In this document: positions 1 to 13,709 of the stretch, one piece after another | Numbering within the stretch: position 1 is the stretch's first letter | Layout of the letters: each line of letters starts with the position of its first letter | Assembly (NCBI GenBank): GCA_014898415.1 | Contig: RCTD01000003.1 | Coordinates: 2,852,001-2,916,000, forward strand | Source: Stromatinia cepivora | Taxonomy: Eukaryota > Ascomycota > Leotiomycetes > Helotiales > Sclerotiniaceae | Reading direction: 5' to 3' | DNA: 64,000 nucleotides | Notes under the pieces: model-generated | Database searches by the model: none | The model's input: the letters and a program-made list of their open reading frames with translations, nothing else | Told to the model about the DNA's origin: nothing | Program-made: the position numbers and the translations under genes

Positions 1-805
1 TATATACAAAAAATTATATTTAAATGAAAACGAAACATTTTATATAGATCGAATATATAATCAAAAGAATTCCAGAAACAATTACAAATACAAATTTAAT
101 CAATGATTTTTTATTCGATTAAAAAGAACTAAAAGATATTTTATTTACAAAAAAGAAAATTGTTAATTAAACAAATATACAGAAATTAAATAAATTAAAT
201 CGAAATATAAATATAAAGAATTATTCAAAAACAATAATAAAGAATTCGGATTATATTTCGAATAATATATTATCGAATATAAAGGAACTTTATTGGATAT
301 CGATATTAACAAAGAATTTATAATATATATTCAAAACAATCTAAAGAAGAATACAAAAGATAATAATTTAAAGTATATTTGGATTTTATTCTATAAATTA
401 ATTAACGAAAAAAAGATTATAATAAATCTATTTGATAAAACAATTATATATACTTTGATTAAATTTATTAAGAAATCAATTAACAAAATCGAAGGATATA
501 AAGCTTTTTTTTAAAAAATATAATAATAAAGAGTTTTAGAATATTATTATTAATATAAAAGTATTTTAATAATCTATAATAAAATTCAAATAATATCAAG
601 TATACCAAAAGAACATCAAAAATATTAAATTGAATATAAATAAAATAGAAATCGCAAAAATAATATTCGGAATCGAAAAGATTAAATCAATCGAATCGAT
701 TTAATTGAATCTATCCCTAGAATCTATCGAATTCTATATTATAAAATCAGAAACATTATTTCTATTATCATTATAAAATATAAATCGATGCAGAATATAT
801 TATAA
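1..805 (+). mobile_element. Left flank, probably the 5' part of degraded copia element E
   Basis: Strongly A+T-rich sequence left of insertion A1. The sequence resuming on the far side of A1 (6287 on) is a recognisable Ty1/copia integrase on the plus strand, so this part is probably the upstream (gag/protease) section of that element. This is inferred from position. A 73-codon open frame at 293-514 rich in Lys, Ile and Asn lies here, but I recognise no domain in it. Bases 801-805 (TATAA) are the left copy of the A1 target-site duplication. No LTR of E is visible. Confidence 0.45.
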
Positions 806-971
806 TGTTAACTTTTGGTGCAGGAAGTAATAGTATTGTTGACTATATAGATTGAACTAAGGATCTATAATTCTAATAAGAATAGAATTGAAATTATCCC
901 CAAATATGATCTGTACACCATTATAATCTCGTAACCTCAATTCTAATTTTATAATGGCTTTATTTCCAACA
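806..971 (-). repeat. A1 3' LTR (166 bp)
   Basis: Starts TGTTAACTTTTGGTGCAGG and ends CCAACA on the plus strand. It pairs with 6121-6286 and carries more transition mutations than that copy. Confidence 0.92.
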
Positions 972-984
972 CTCCCCCATTGAA

Positions 985-3900
985 GATATCCTATTCGATC
1001 TTCCTAAACTATTAATCCCAATATTTTTTTGAATCTTTCGAAAACAATTCTTACACAAAGCTTTATTATTCTATTAATAACTATATTATATATATTAATA
1101 TAATTAATAACGATTTTCTCCTTTTCTATCAAGTTTTTAATAAAATGATAATTGATATCTATATATTTGAATTGTTTATACAAATATAGATTTTTGATTA
1201 AAACTAAAGCGCCTTAATTATCATTAAGCATCTGAACTGTATCTTTGTTTTTTTCAATATAATTTGATCTAAATAGATCTTTAAGCATTTATATAATTTA
1301 TCTTTCTTGTTTAATAAACATTACTATCGTAATATATTCTGATTCCGTATTAAAGATAACCATAAATATTTGTTTCTTATTAATCTATAATATAGAACCT
1401 TTATAAAATATTACAACTCCCCCTGAAACACTTTTCCGATTATATTTGTTATTAACTTAATCTGTATCTGTATATATTTTTATTATATTATCAAATATAT
1501 TGTATTCTTTACAGATATCAGATTATACTCCCTTTAACCTAAACCATAATTTTTATTTGATTATTGATCATAGATATCATATCAGATTCTTTAAAACTAT
1601 AATATAATATTTTACTGGTTTTGCTATAAATTATAAAAGTCTTCCAACTGAAAACATTATATCTAATCGAATATATATTATTAAATGAATTACACTTCCT
1701 ATTCGTTATTGATATTCGTTTATATCTACTAATTCATTATTGTTGATTGCTAGCTGGAGATAGGTATAATCCATTATTGATAGTTTCTTAGCTTGATATT
1801 ATTTATATATAATATTATATTTAATTAATATAATATCAAGATATTCTTTTTGATTTATAATTAATATATATGTTTTTTTATTACAAATAATTTTAACATT
1901 TAGGATTTTACTAATCTCCTTTAGATTTTTGATATTAAAACAAGCTGATAGCTTTTTATCAAATCAAATGATTTACAATGATATACACAATACAATAACG
2001 ATATCGTTGATATATACTAATAATATTATATTATAGTTTTTAAATATATATAGATATAGGTCTACCAAATTTTATACAAAACCTATATCTAAAAACTTTT
2101 TCTTCAATAATAAACTCCAATCTCTTCCAATTTGTTTCAAACCATATAGGCTTTGTAAAACTTGTAGTATATATCCTTTTTTGATTTTGATACCTTAGAA
2201 TAATTCGAGGTAAATCTCTTCCTTCAAATATAATTCGGTAAAGGTGTTTTTGATATTGAAATATAAATATTCCAAATTTTCCTTTACAATAATAACTAGA
2301 AATAATCTAAGTATATCTAGCTTTATTATTAATGCAAACATTTCGTTATAATCCTTTCCTAATATCTAATTGAACTTTCGAATTACTAATTTTGCCTTGA
2401 ATTGTTCTACCTTGTTATCCTTAATCTTAACTATAAATACCCATTTCATCAAAATCAGATTACTTTTTTTAAAGAATATATATTCTTCTTAAATACTATT
2501 TTGAATCAAAAATATGATTTCCTTTTAGATAGCTTCCTTCCATTTTTCAGAGTATTCTCAATCCGATATTACTTCCTTATAAGTTCTTGGTATTTTGATT
2601 CCTAAAACTTCTTCAGCTAAATATATTACACCTTCTATATTATCTATATCTATTAACGAAATCATGAAATCTGAAATAATCTTGTCTTTGATATAAAGAT
2701 TCATTTTATAAATAATTGGAATTGTAATTATAATATATTTTATACTTTCTTGAATTTTGGCCTATATAAATATCATAATCAATACCCTTATAATCTTGCT
2801 TTCCCATTCTTCTTCAGAATCTTATTCCATATTTCTTTTCCGTTTTCGTATTAAATACCTTAAGGATTTATCTTCAAGGTCCATTTTATTCTTTTGTTCA
2901 ATTTTAAATGATTATAGATTTACTTTGCTTTTTGATCCTATTGAAATAAATTTATTAACAAAATTTAAAATGATCTTAAATTTTGCTCCTAATATAGATT
3001 CAGGGTTTACAGAAATTGATTTTTAGATTAGATTCTTTGAAATAATGGATTCGATATTTAAAATATTCTTGGAAAAAGATTTTTGATTTGTTTTCTGAAT
3101 ATTACCATTTTTATCTTCATTGTATATTAGTATTGATATATCTAATTTATTTGGTTTCAATTCGACAATTGGGATACTTAATATAATCATTAAACTCGGT
3201 ATAATATCTACTAGAGAAAATATTTGGAATGAAGATGATATAGATATTGTATTTGGTATTGAAAATGGAAAAGATACCTTATTTGCTATTGATCTATTAT
3301 AAGATTTTCGATCTGGTTTTATATTCTTTATTCCTTATAAACCTAATTCATAATTTCTTAATTTAAAATCCAAATTTCCTTTTCGATGAGATTCATTTAT
3401 AATTACTTTGCTTGATCAAAATGTATAACCTAATTTTAGAGAATATACTTTGATATATTTATTTGTAATTTTTGAGTATTTTAGGAATATATCGATTCTC
3501 GAAATGTTCTGTAATTTGTTGTATCTTTGTTTTTTCGGAATAATCTTGGGATTAATATAAATATAACATTTGCTTTTTTAGATTTTGTATATTTTTATAT
3601 CTAATATTATATTTGTAAAAGCTTTTATAGGGGATCAATCTATTCCATTTATATTAGGACCAATATTAATGCGATTTTTGATATAAGTATTATGCTTTAC
3701 AGTTTTGTCCCAAAATTCTAATGGTAATTCAGTTTCTTTTAATATTATTTTTATATCTATCTCTGCAATCCTTATATTCCGTTCTACAGATTCGTTTTGA
3801 TATAAAAAGGCAATTGTTATAATTTCGGATTGTATGCCTAATAATTATTCACAAATAGTTTATAAGAGTTCCGGTACATTGTCAGTCCTGATTACAATGA

Positions 3901-4250
3901 TCTTTTCTTTAATAACTAATTTCATCTCCTTTTTTCAAATTTTCAATGTTTAAATTGCATCATCTTTTTGTTTAAATAGTATAATCCAATTTACTTTTGT
4001 ACAACTATTAATAATCAATATGAAATAACAATTTCCTCAAATCGATTTTAGGAATGGTTTTGCAATATCGAAATGTATAAATTCGAATCTTTTTGATTTG
4101 TATAAATTCAATTGCTTCGGAATATGATTGGTTATTTTGATGAGTATATACATTTCGCAAATATCTAATTCAATTGGGATCTTTATTGGCTTAATTATAT
4201 TGAATATCTTATATAAATTCTTGATCTTGTCTGAACCTAAATAATTGAAT
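985..4250 (-). pseudogene. A1 pol remnant: integrase, reverse transcriptase, RNase H
   Basis: Translation of the minus strand in shifting frames gives copia Pol in order. Integrase-like sequence lies at about 3.4-4.2 kb. RT lies at about 1.9-2.9 kb, with the catalytic YxDD box degraded to VYINDIVI near 2.0 kb (the sister A2 keeps VYIDDIVI). RNase H lies at about 1.0-1.6 kb, where a stretch like RKSVSGGVVIFY followed by NTESEYI near 1.3-1.45 kb is typical of copia RNase H. Many TAA/TAG stops and several frame changes make it non-functional. Plus-strand open frames in this span (2402-2605, 2757-3026, 3120-3302) are shadows of it. Confidence 0.85.
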
Positions 4251-4252
4251 CT

Positions 4253-4612
4253 TCAATACCATAATAGATATCTCTTTTTCTTTTTGAATATTAATTCGTT
4301 ATCGATATTCTTGGTGCTATCGATTATTTTTGAAGAAAAGCCTTTTTCCTGATCATTTTGATATATACTAGAATAAAGAATTGTATCCTCATATCCTTTG
4401 GTCATATATAAAATCATATACATTCCATCTTGTATTCTAGTATGGATGACTTTCTTATTATTCTTTTTGAAATATATATGATAAAAATTGAATTCCCTTT
4501 GTAATCCTGTTTTGCAGATCCTTTTTCCTGATAACAAGTTTACTCTTAACTCTGGTATATATAATACATTTGAAAGTAGTATCTTAAAATCATCTTTGTA
4601 TATCATATCCAT
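4253..4612 (-). pseudogene. A1 protease C-terminus and GAG-pre-integrase domain
   Basis: A 119-codon open stretch containing LLSNVLYIPELRVNLLSG, the conserved segment that follows the copia aspartic protease (VLYIPEL.VNLLS.), then a pre-integrase segment. The protease active site itself would lie upstream (higher coordinates) and is not in this open segment. It is one open fragment of a single ancestral Gag-Pol, between the Gag fragment at 5144-5593 and the integrase below 4.2 kb. Confidence 0.85.
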
Positions 4613-5143
4613 TAAACCTCAATAACGACAATATATCATTTCCCTATCAACCTTTATCCTTCGTTTAGTAATAAATTCTATTAATTTAAATAATGAAGAT
4701 TGATCAGATATATATAAAGAAATGCCTATATCGATATATCATTTGCTAAAGGAAACCTTATTAATGATTTCCTTTATCAAATTACAATCTTCCTTTATTA
4801 TATTCTTAATATCGAAATCTAATTCAAAGATATTGTTAATAGAATATATTTGATCTTTCTTATTGAAATGAATCTTCTTTGGATTCAATGATCCTTTTCT
4901 CTTTTGATAATAAAGATAACTGTAAAGGAGTTTGTTGGTTTGTATTAAATGTAGATAGTCTTATATATAATGATCTTCTCTTTGATATAAATCGTAAATA
5001 TTGTTTGGAGTTTCGAAATCTGATTCTTGATATCGAAAAGTATACCTAGATCTTTTCACAATTTACACTAATTCTGATTCATCCTTAAAACAAAGTTCCT
5101 TAATCTATAAATACTTGATTTTATTATCGATATTAAGATTGAT

Positions 5144-5593
5144 TTAGATATCCAATATATTCATTATTTTTTGATAATCGATTGGAAGATTACATATTAA
5201 AACCAAAAACAAGGTAATATCTTGATATACTGATCGATAGTTTTCGTTTGCAATTCCTAGTTTCCTTTTATACTCTTTCAGTTTATCCCAAACTTTGATA
5301 ATGATTATATCGAGATGGATATTGGATTGGAATTTGAAATTCTGGATCATTGTTATATATATATTGATTATGATTGCACTGATTCTGATATATTTTGATT
5401 TAAGGTATCTCCAGAATATATATATTATTGAATATTCGTCAATAAAAGTTTCATTATTATCATTAAGTATTATACAAATATATGATAATATATTCGCTTT
5501 ATCCTTTAAATATTCCGATTTCAATTCGATATTATAATATACATAATCATTGATCTTGTAAGCAGATATTATATTGAATCTTACAATCTGCAT
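5144..5593 (-). pseudogene. A1 Gag (UBN2/copia-type capsid) fragment
   Basis: A 149-codon open stretch encoding a helical copia-type Gag core. The pattern WRYLKSKYIR...IQNFKF...WDKLKEYKRKLG matches the UBN2-type gag polypeptide of copia elements, which assembles the virus-like particle. It sits just downstream (on the minus strand) of the 5' LTR at 6121-6286. The homologous A2 fragment is 57837-58127. The plus-strand frame 5295-5537 is its shadow. Confidence 0.82.
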
Positions 5594-6120
5594 ATATTCG
5601 TTTAATATTTAATCAATTATATAAAATTATCCTTTTCTTTTTAATTGTATCTTTATTTATCTGAACCATCGTTTATAATTGTTTTGATCGAACTTCAAAG
5701 GATTGTTTGATTTCGATATTATAAAGATTTCTTGCTATTTGATAGATATCAAAGATAGTCTTCAGATTTTTAAAACAATCTTAAAAAAAAAGGTATATAG
5801 CAAATAAATTCAAAATAATAAATAAATATAAAAATAAAATAATAAAAATTCATAAGATTGTATTGTAATATATTTTCTTATAGTTATGCGAACTTGCTCT
5901 TTGCCTTTGCTATAATTCTGTATCGGCATTGTACAGACTGTTCTCCGCTTTGGTCTATAATATTATGAATTATAAACTGTATTATCGTATTTCAACTCTA
6001 CTTCGATGATATTATATGAAAACTCTGATTTTCATTCTATTCCACCCTTATTAGCTATACTAATCCTTTTTCGATTTGTTTTACTTTCTAGTCACTATTG
6101 TACAACCGGATCTTATAATT

Positions 6121-6286
6121 TGTTAACTTTTGGTGCAGGAAGTAGTAGTATTGTTGATTATATAGGTTGAACTAAGGATCTATAATTCTAGTAGGAGTAG
6201 AATTGAGGTTATCCCCAAATATGGTCTGTGCACCATTGTGGTCTCGTGACCTCAATTCTAATCCTATGATGGCCTCATTTCCAATA
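6121..6286 (-). repeat. A1 5' LTR (166 bp)
   Basis: Pairs with 806-971. It starts TGTTAAC and ends CCAATA (a RIP form of CCAACA), and retains more G+C than the left LTR. On the coding strand it would carry the promoter. The target duplication TATAA follows at 6287-6291. Confidence 0.92.
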
Positions 6287-7570
6287 TATAATAACATTAT
6301 CGATATATTTATATTATTAATTACAAAGCATTTTTGTATTTACAAATTCAAATATATAATATTATTCTGAAATATAAAGATCCAATAATTTATATAAATA
6401 TTCATCGATATAAATAATTATTATTTGATCGAATCAGAAATACAAAGATTATATTATTATTTCGATTATTTATTCGTAAATAGATTTTATTAAATCGTTT
6501 GATATATAGATTATACAAATATTACTTAAAGGGATTTCGAGAAATTTATGAAATTCTGCGAATATTATCAAAAATACAGAAAATCCTTAAATAAATTCAA
6601 ATTCAACTTTTGCAACAATATCAAATTCAATTATTCGATTATAATCGATATTATATATATTAATAACAAATCAATATTATATATTATCAATAAAGGAATC
6701 AGATTTTAAGTAATATAATAATTTGATAATATTAATGCGAAATATATATAAAATAAATTGAGAATATATTAAATAGATATATATTTAAATCTATTAGATT
6801 ATATTATTTATAATGTCAAGAAAAACTTTATAAATAAAGAATTCAAATAATATATTGAAATGATAATAATTATTATAAAAAATATATTTATCGAAGTATA
6901 TTAATTGATCAGGATGATCGAATGTTATTATCAAATTATTCGATATATATATAATATTATCAAAAAAGAATTTAAAGATATTAAAATAACAAAAGAATCG
7001 ATATTATAAATAATAATAAAAGTAATTAATAATATTATTGATCCTAATAGAATTATATTTATTCTTTTAATATTCGAAGTATATTTATAAATATACAAGT
7101 TTAATGTATCAGTATTTAATATTTAATAACGATTCAATATAATTAAGAAAGCAAATAACAAAATCAAAAGATTTCAAATTGAGAGATAAATAATAGATAT
7201 ATTAAATCAACATAATAATCTAAATACAATTTCAATCTATAAATTATCAATCAATTTGAAGATATAAATATAAAGAAAAAAAAACAACCGAATTATCGAA
7301 TAAACAGGATTATTTATATTATTACAAATCGAAAGCGAAATCTGTATAATTCAATTACTAAACAGATCTACAATTTCCCGACTCACAACAATAAAACTTT
7401 ATATAAATAGAATTCATTATAATAGAATAAATCCCTTAGGAAATATCCTTAAAGAATCTCGAAATTGTTTTCTAAAAGAAATTTAAGATTGTTTTAAAAA
7501 ATATAATGAAAGCAAATCCTAATATCCTTTAAATAATTATTCTATTAATGAGAATATTATATAATATAAT
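6287..7570 (+). pseudogene. Element E: Ty1/copia integrase remnant
   Basis: Plus-strand translation between about 6.5 and 7.5 kb gives a copia integrase in several frames. A segment like EYYQKYRKSLNKFKF (degenerate zinc-binding end) is followed by catalytic-core-like IIIDIIYINNKS, and later by LLIFEVYL, QRFNIIKKANNKIKRFQ and RKRNLYNS in the C-terminal region. Many TAA stops are present. The segment is flanked by A1 on the left and by B1 at 7571, whose target duplication ATAAT occupies 7566-7570. The same element resumes after B1 at 15834 with RT. Confidence 0.75.
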
Positions 7571-7880
7571 TATCATGGGATAGTATGATTACACAGCACT
7601 TTCAGGGATCGTTGAATAAATGGTATACATGATTGGTAGAGTAAAAGAATTGAATAACTTGCCCTTAATTATATGAATCAAGAGTTTATATATATAGAAC
7701 AAATAAATGATTATCTAGCCAATATATATCTTAATTAGGCTAGATCTTTGTTTATTAGTATATCAGGATCATTTTATCAATTAATGGATTGGTAAAGGCT
7801 AGTAGATCTTTTATTCCGATTGGAAAGTATATACTTTGATTCTTTATAAGATACAGGGGATTGCAGGGCTTTCTGTGATA
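7571..7880 (-). repeat. B1 3' LTR (310 bp)
   Basis: Plus-strand start TATCATGGGATAG and end CTGTGATA, RIP variants of the inverted ends CCGTGACA and TGTCACGG. It pairs with 15524-15833 and with both B2 LTRs. Confidence 0.92.
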
Positions 7881-8249
7881 CACTCTTCAGATTGAAAGAC
7901 GATCTGAAACAAATGGAAAAATATAGAAAATGGCAATTCATATAATTCGTGAATGAATATGCAAGGTGATTATAGGCAAATATCAATTAAGGATTGGTGT
8001 AATGTATAAACCTGAAATAATTTTGGTATCCTTAAAATAGAGAAGAATTTGAATATATATAAATCGTAAATTTCTTTTGATCTTCGGTTTGTTATCTACG
8101 ATATTCTTCAAAATCAAGATTTTGAATAATAAAAAGAAAGTTTTCTGTTGGGAGAATACAAATGATTGATCGATCCTATAATATAGCAATTGAGAATATA
8201 TGTAGTTGCTAGATTACAATATATTGATTATGATGGTAAAGTAAAATAA

Positions 8250-9568
8250 ATGAATTTTTTAAAGGTATATGGATCCTTTCTTTGTATTCTCGTTTTTGTT
8301 TTAATTAAATTTTTATTGATTATTATTATGCTTAAGATTTCGGGGTTTAAGAAGGCTAAACAAATGAATTTCAATCATATTAGGCAAATAGTGATTGAGA
8401 AGAAAGCTTTAAAAGAATTGAATGTGAGAGAAAATCCTAATATTCTTTTGAAGAGTTAATAAATCAAGTAAAAAGAATTAATAAATCCAGAGTAAATAAT
8501 GAATCAAGATATTGATTTTTAAGAGTATAATTTAACTAAATCTGTTTCTAGAATGATATATTATCATTTATTTCAGAAATCGCTTTTTTTTTGTCGAAGG
8601 AATTGCTATTTGTTATAATCAATTATCAATTATAGATTTAAATAGTAATTTGGAGGTAGATTTTATTTTTGAATTCTATTATATAATTGAAAGGTTTTAT
8701 TAATCTTATATTTGTAATTATCGAAGCAAAAGTTGTTCGATAAAGGAAAGAAAAAAAGGAATGTTTCTTTATCTAATAATAATGATTTATTCGATCCTTC
8801 AATATTGGGTTTTTTGAATAATAAATTAGATAAAGAAGAAAAAGAAAAAAGATTATCGAAAGTTACTGACTTTCTAATTAAAACAAAAGATAAAAGGAGT
8901 TGTAAAGAAAAAAACGATTATTCATATATTCGATATATAAAATCGTTGATTGTTGGGAGATATAATTTCTATGGCGAATATTTTGTTGATTCTTCCAAAT
9001 CGAATAGTTATCGGTATTGAAATTGTAATATTTATTTGTATACTTTTTTATTGGCTTTCTTTTATCTTCTAATAGATTATTATATCGCTATTTATTAGCA
9101 AAATTCGAAAATAAATTCTTCGTTTATCCTTTATCTTTATAATATATTAATCATTAATTGTATAATCCAAATAAGGATATAGAATTACAATGAAGATGAT
9201 ATTAGAGATCAAGGAGAAGAAAGAAATTATTCTTTTGCTTCTATATCGTCGTTTTCCTTCTTTTTGCTATATTACTTATTAGAATCCTTAAAAGATCAAA
9301 CAAAAAAATACATTGTAATTTCAGAGAATAATAATGAAGATAAAAAAGAAAAAATAATAAAAAGAAAAAAAGGAAAGAATAAATGGTATATTCAAAGAAA
9401 AAGGAAAGAAGGGATAGTTCCTTAGCTTTTATGGTATCGATAACATTAATAGTTCTAATTGCTTCAATTATTTCTTGTTCCTTAATTATTATAGATAATC
9501 CAGAAACTCTTTTATTTGAATTTCAAGTTATTGAATTTAAAAAAAAACTTATCCTTTTTCGAAAATAG
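8250..9568 (+). pseudogene. Antisense accessory gene of family B (B1 copy), unknown product
   Basis: On the strand opposite to B1 gag-pol, three open stretches occur in the same order as in B2: 8250-8459, 8733-9020 and 9383-9568. The first starts at an ATG (MNFLKVYGSF) and has a hydrophobic segment at residues 9-30 followed by basic residues. The middle part is charged, with the conserved block DKEEKEKRLSKV and later GEYFVDSS. The third is Lys/Arg-rich, then has a hydrophobic run (SITLIVLIASIISCSLIII) and DNPETLLFE. Stops between them are mostly TAA/TAG, plus a frame change shared with B2 near 8.73 kb that could be an intron or an old indel. I recognise no family. Two possible membrane segments suggest a membrane protein; this is inference. 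The B2 counterpart is 34068-32749. Confidence 0.5.
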
Positions 9569-9589
9569 GAAAATAAAAAATGAAGAAAT

Positions 9590-12000
9590 GATCAACCTTG
9601 ATTATTCTTTGTTTCCTGATGAATATAAAATATACAAATTGGAGTATATTATAGAAAAATATAATAATCTAGAATACTAAATAGGATTTATTTTATTTAT
9701 ATCAAAGAGAAGAAATACAAGCTTCAGATTGTTGTTATTCAAGTTTTATAATTGTTATTATTCAAACTTTATAATCCTATTACTTATATCTTATAAATTG
9801 AAAAAGAATCAAAAGTATTCGAACTTTTGTTTTGTAAGGTTTTTGGTAAATCTATCAATAATTATATCGATGATTGATAAATAGATTATATAAAAATTCC
9901 CTTTTGAATATTCTTAACATAATTATATATTTTGGATATCAATATAATATAATTTCATAATGATCCGTTCGTTTTTATCAATTATCAATTTGATCGTTTA
10001 CTGATTATTATAAAAGATCATTATAGACTTTTTCATTATTAAATCGATTTCTTTTAAGAAATATAAGATTATTATAATTTCTTTTGATATATATTCGACT
10101 CCAAAAAGCTTTGTTTTGGTAGTCGAAATGATTATAATGTTTTGCTTGAACGTTTTCTATACAATTAAATCATCGAAAAGGAATATAATATATCCTTAGG
10201 ATGATCGACGAATATCTGGATTATTTGTAAAAAAAGTATCTGAGAAAACAAGAAATTGTAGTATTTGATCATTATTATATTGGATTATGAGATACTTTGT
10301 ATTTTATAAATATTATAAATAATGATTGATAGTTTTTATATAATCTCTCGATGGATTGATCAAATAGTGGTTCAATTGCAAAACAATGAATAATATATCC
10401 GTTTTTATAATAATTGCAGTATATAATATTGAGCTTATTTTCTTTTGATATATTTTTATAATATATATAAAAGTTTGACCTTGATTTTTCCGAAATACTA
10501 TTATCGAAAGTAGTATATTTGCTATCCTGTTTATTGCTTTGAATTTCTTAGTAATCTTTTTAATATATATATTATAAATTAATCACAATTTTTTCTTGGA
10601 TCGATTATAAAGTATATATATATCCAGAAACTATTTAGTGTTTTCTAGATCTTATAGTTTATATATAGCTTTGATTTCTTCGATGATCTTTATGACAATT
10701 GATTTATTTTTCTTATAATAAATAATCTGAATATTGTTTATAAAGAAAAGAATCATAATAATATACTTTAGGTTAATATATAAATACGATTCCTTTTTAT
10801 ATTATATCAATTCTAGTTTCTCAAGTATCCAAATGAAATCCCTAAACTATATAATTAAGGAATCTTGTAGATTATATAAAACTTAATCGATTATAATATT
10901 TTTGTTTAGGATTTTGTATTCATCAAATAGATAGTATACAATTGAGATATCGAAAGAATTATATAAAATATTAATAAAAACATTGATTATATTATATTAC
11001 TTTGTTTCGAAATCGTATTTAACAATGATTACTATTATAATTCGGAATGATCAATTTGTTAATATAACAACATAAATAGTTTCAATAGTACTCTTAATTT
11101 GGAGATCTCTTTATACTATTAAATATAAATAATAATAAATAATTAGATTTTGATTATTGTATTTATATATAAATATTTATTAAAAAAAAATCGATTTTGA
11201 AGATTCCGATCCAGAATCGATTTTATATTAGATTTTTCCTAATCTTAAGATTATTAACCTTAAGATTACAGTTCTATTTGAATTAATATTCTATTTGATG
11301 ATCTTCTAATTGATAATAAAAACGAAATAATTTTGAAGCTGTAAATATATGAATTCAAGGAAGTAATATTGTCTGTAATCTATTAATTATAGATTAGATA
11401 GAAGACAATAATGGTTTTGCTTCAATTTCAATGGTGATTATATTATGAATTGTTATAAATTGAGAATATTCCTTTATATCATTTATTCTTTATTAATCAA
11501 GCCAGAATATAAAATGAAAATTGTTTAAACGGAATAATTCTATTGAATTTGTTTTTTGAGATATAATAATTTTTATATAGAATTTAATATTAAGATTGCT
11601 TCTTTGATAGTATTACTATATATGTAATTGTTTTCATATATATACTGGTTGCTTTGGGATATAAGAATTAGATGATTCCTGGAAAAAAGGTAACTCCAAA
11701 TAATAATTATATGATTGAAACTTAGATGGATTGATTTGAGCCCTAAATATTTCAATCCTTATAATGCAAGCTCTTTTAAGCATTTGTTCGAGATTATAAA
11801 TCTATGAGTTCTTTATGAATTGATCAAATGAATATATAGGGTACAGTAATCTTTGTAATAACTGGATTTCCTTTATAGAATACTTTAATTGATTATTCTA
11901 ATGTATATATTTCTTTTTAGAATATTAAGGTTAATCGATTGAAATGATCTCTGAATCATTTTTGTATATATCATAAAGAACTTTGATAATATAATTAATA
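9590..12000 (-). pseudogene. B1 reverse transcriptase and RNase H remnant
   Basis: The minus strand, read leftward, matches the copia RT/RNase H clearly visible in B2 at 31180-32515. It is heavily interrupted by TAA/TAG stops and retains few open stretches. The RNase H end lies near 9.8 kb. The identification rests mainly on collinearity with B2 rather than on intact motifs here. The minus frame 11573-11755 is part of this degraded region. Confidence 0.65.
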
Positions 12001-12110
12001 GGTTTATATTTCATATTCCCTATATCAATATATTCAATAAAATCGGGATCTATATTATTATTATGAGTATCTTTTTAAATAGTATTAATATCTTTACCTA
12101 AAAGATATGA

Positions 12111-12491
12111 TTATTCTTCAATAAAAGAATCGATTTCTCCAGTTTCTTTAATGAAAGAATCGATTAGCATTTGTATATCTTTATTGTATATTTTATCTTC
12201 ATTATCTGAAAAATTAAATGGATTAGATAATCCTAGATCGATTTCTTTATTCCCATTATCATTTTCCAGATCTATATTTACCCCCAAAACCAGTTCGTTT
12301 GTAAGTAATAAATCTGAAATATATTTAATGAATGAATCAAGGGCTTTTCGATCTATGAAAATAGATAAATGAATAAAGTCCTTATAATTATCTTTGTTTT
12401 GAATAATCGTTCCGTTCAATTCAATATAATCTTGTAGATTAAAAGCTTTAATAAACTGTTTAAACTTTTTTGTAATATAAATATCGATCAT
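12111..12491 (-). pseudogene. B1 Pol linker between integrase and RT
   Basis: A 126-codon open stretch with an acidic low-complexity C-terminal half (NIDLENDNGNKEIDLGLSN, later FIKETGEIDSF). It aligns with the 30010-30465 frame of B2, which keeps the same order of motifs. In copia Pol the segment between integrase and RT is poorly conserved and acidic, which fits. I see no catalytic motif. The plus-strand frame 12151-12372 is its shadow. Confidence 0.65.
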
Positions 12492-13709
12492 TTGATTAAT
12501 AGAATCTATACAATAAATGAATTCCTTATTGAATATTATATTTCGAATAACAATAACTTTATCAAGTTTGGATATCTATATATAATAGATCAATGTATCT
12601 GGGATATAGTTTACTAAATACCTAATATATACTCAAGGATTAGTTTTGTATCATTTCCTATTAATTCCAGTTTCTTTGTTCTTATCTAAAAAATAAATTC
12701 GGTATTTATACCTATAGATTCTTTTCCAGTTAGAATAGAAATCATTAGATATTTTCTTTGCGAATAAGGGATTATCTTTGTAAAGATAATTACAAAATTA
12801 TATATCGAATATCTCATTAAACAATTTGAAGGATTTGATCTTCAAAGGATTTATATTATATAGATAAATAATAACTTGTATTACTTTTATTTATAATTTG
12901 TCCAATAAACCTGTTATAATCTATATTTTTATTTGTTTTATAATTATTTCTTATTCTGTATATTTTGATCCTTTATTAGGTTTATATATATAAAATAAAG
13001 ATAGTTCGAATTCGATATCTTTTTGCTTAATCTATTTCTCAAATAACATTATTCTTATAATTCCAATAACAAATATATTATTATCCTATTTGATTATTAT
13101 AATCACTAAATTGTATTTACAATGAATCCAGATTATAAAGTTTTGAATGATTACAAATACTTTGTTATATATTTTGCAATAAATTGAATATAAAAAGATT
13201 TTGCTATAATATATTTCTTTAATCAATAGAAATTATAATATATTATTATATCCTTTATCGAAATCAAAAAGATCCCATTGAATTTTGTAGAAAAGCTGAA
13301 ATGATTAATGATCACTTGAAGTACAAAAAATGATTTGCTTTATATAAGTATAAATACAATCGATACAATTGGAACAAATGATACCTTTTATTTTGATATT
13401 TTATATTACAAATATTAAATATTCAAGAGTTTCCTTTCCTAAATATCCAAAATATTCATATTATATTTCATTTGTATTTTCTTTTGGAAGAAATGGATTA
13501 CAAGAATAATGGAATGCTTTATTTATTTTTCTGTTTATTATTGAGTATATTATAAAAGGATTGTTTATAGGAATAGATAAAAGAATATTTGAATAAATAG
13601 AAAACGATTTGTATTTTAAGAATACAAGATTTTCAGTATAAATATATTGAACAATTATTATATTATTTGTATAATGTTTTTTATAAAGAATATAATTATA
13701 TTTTGAAAA

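Larger units (their letters stand above)
806..6286 (-). mobile_element. A1: full-length Ty1/copia retrotransposon, 5.48 kb
   Basis: Bounded by 166-bp direct LTRs (806-971 and 6121-6286) and a 5-bp target duplication TATAA (801-805 and 6287-6291). The coding strand is minus: Gag near 5.1-5.6 kb, then protease/pre-integrase, integrase, RT and RNase H reading leftward to about 1.0 kb. That order (PR-IN-RT-RH) is copia-type. All genes are broken by RIP-like stops. A C-rich run just inside the left LTR (CTCCCCCATT, 972-981) is, on the coding strand, the polypurine tract next to the 3' LTR. It is inserted in copia element E. A sister copy of almost identical length, A2, lies at 57078-62553. Confidence 0.93.

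Noticed and set aside
7777..8189. Minus-strand frames at the B1 3' LTR and next to it
   Set aside because: 7777-7986 runs across the LTR border; 7983-8189 lies in the sense strand after pol. A related frame occurs in B2 (34332-34541), but it spans LTR and PPT sequence, so conservation reflects LTR function, not coding.
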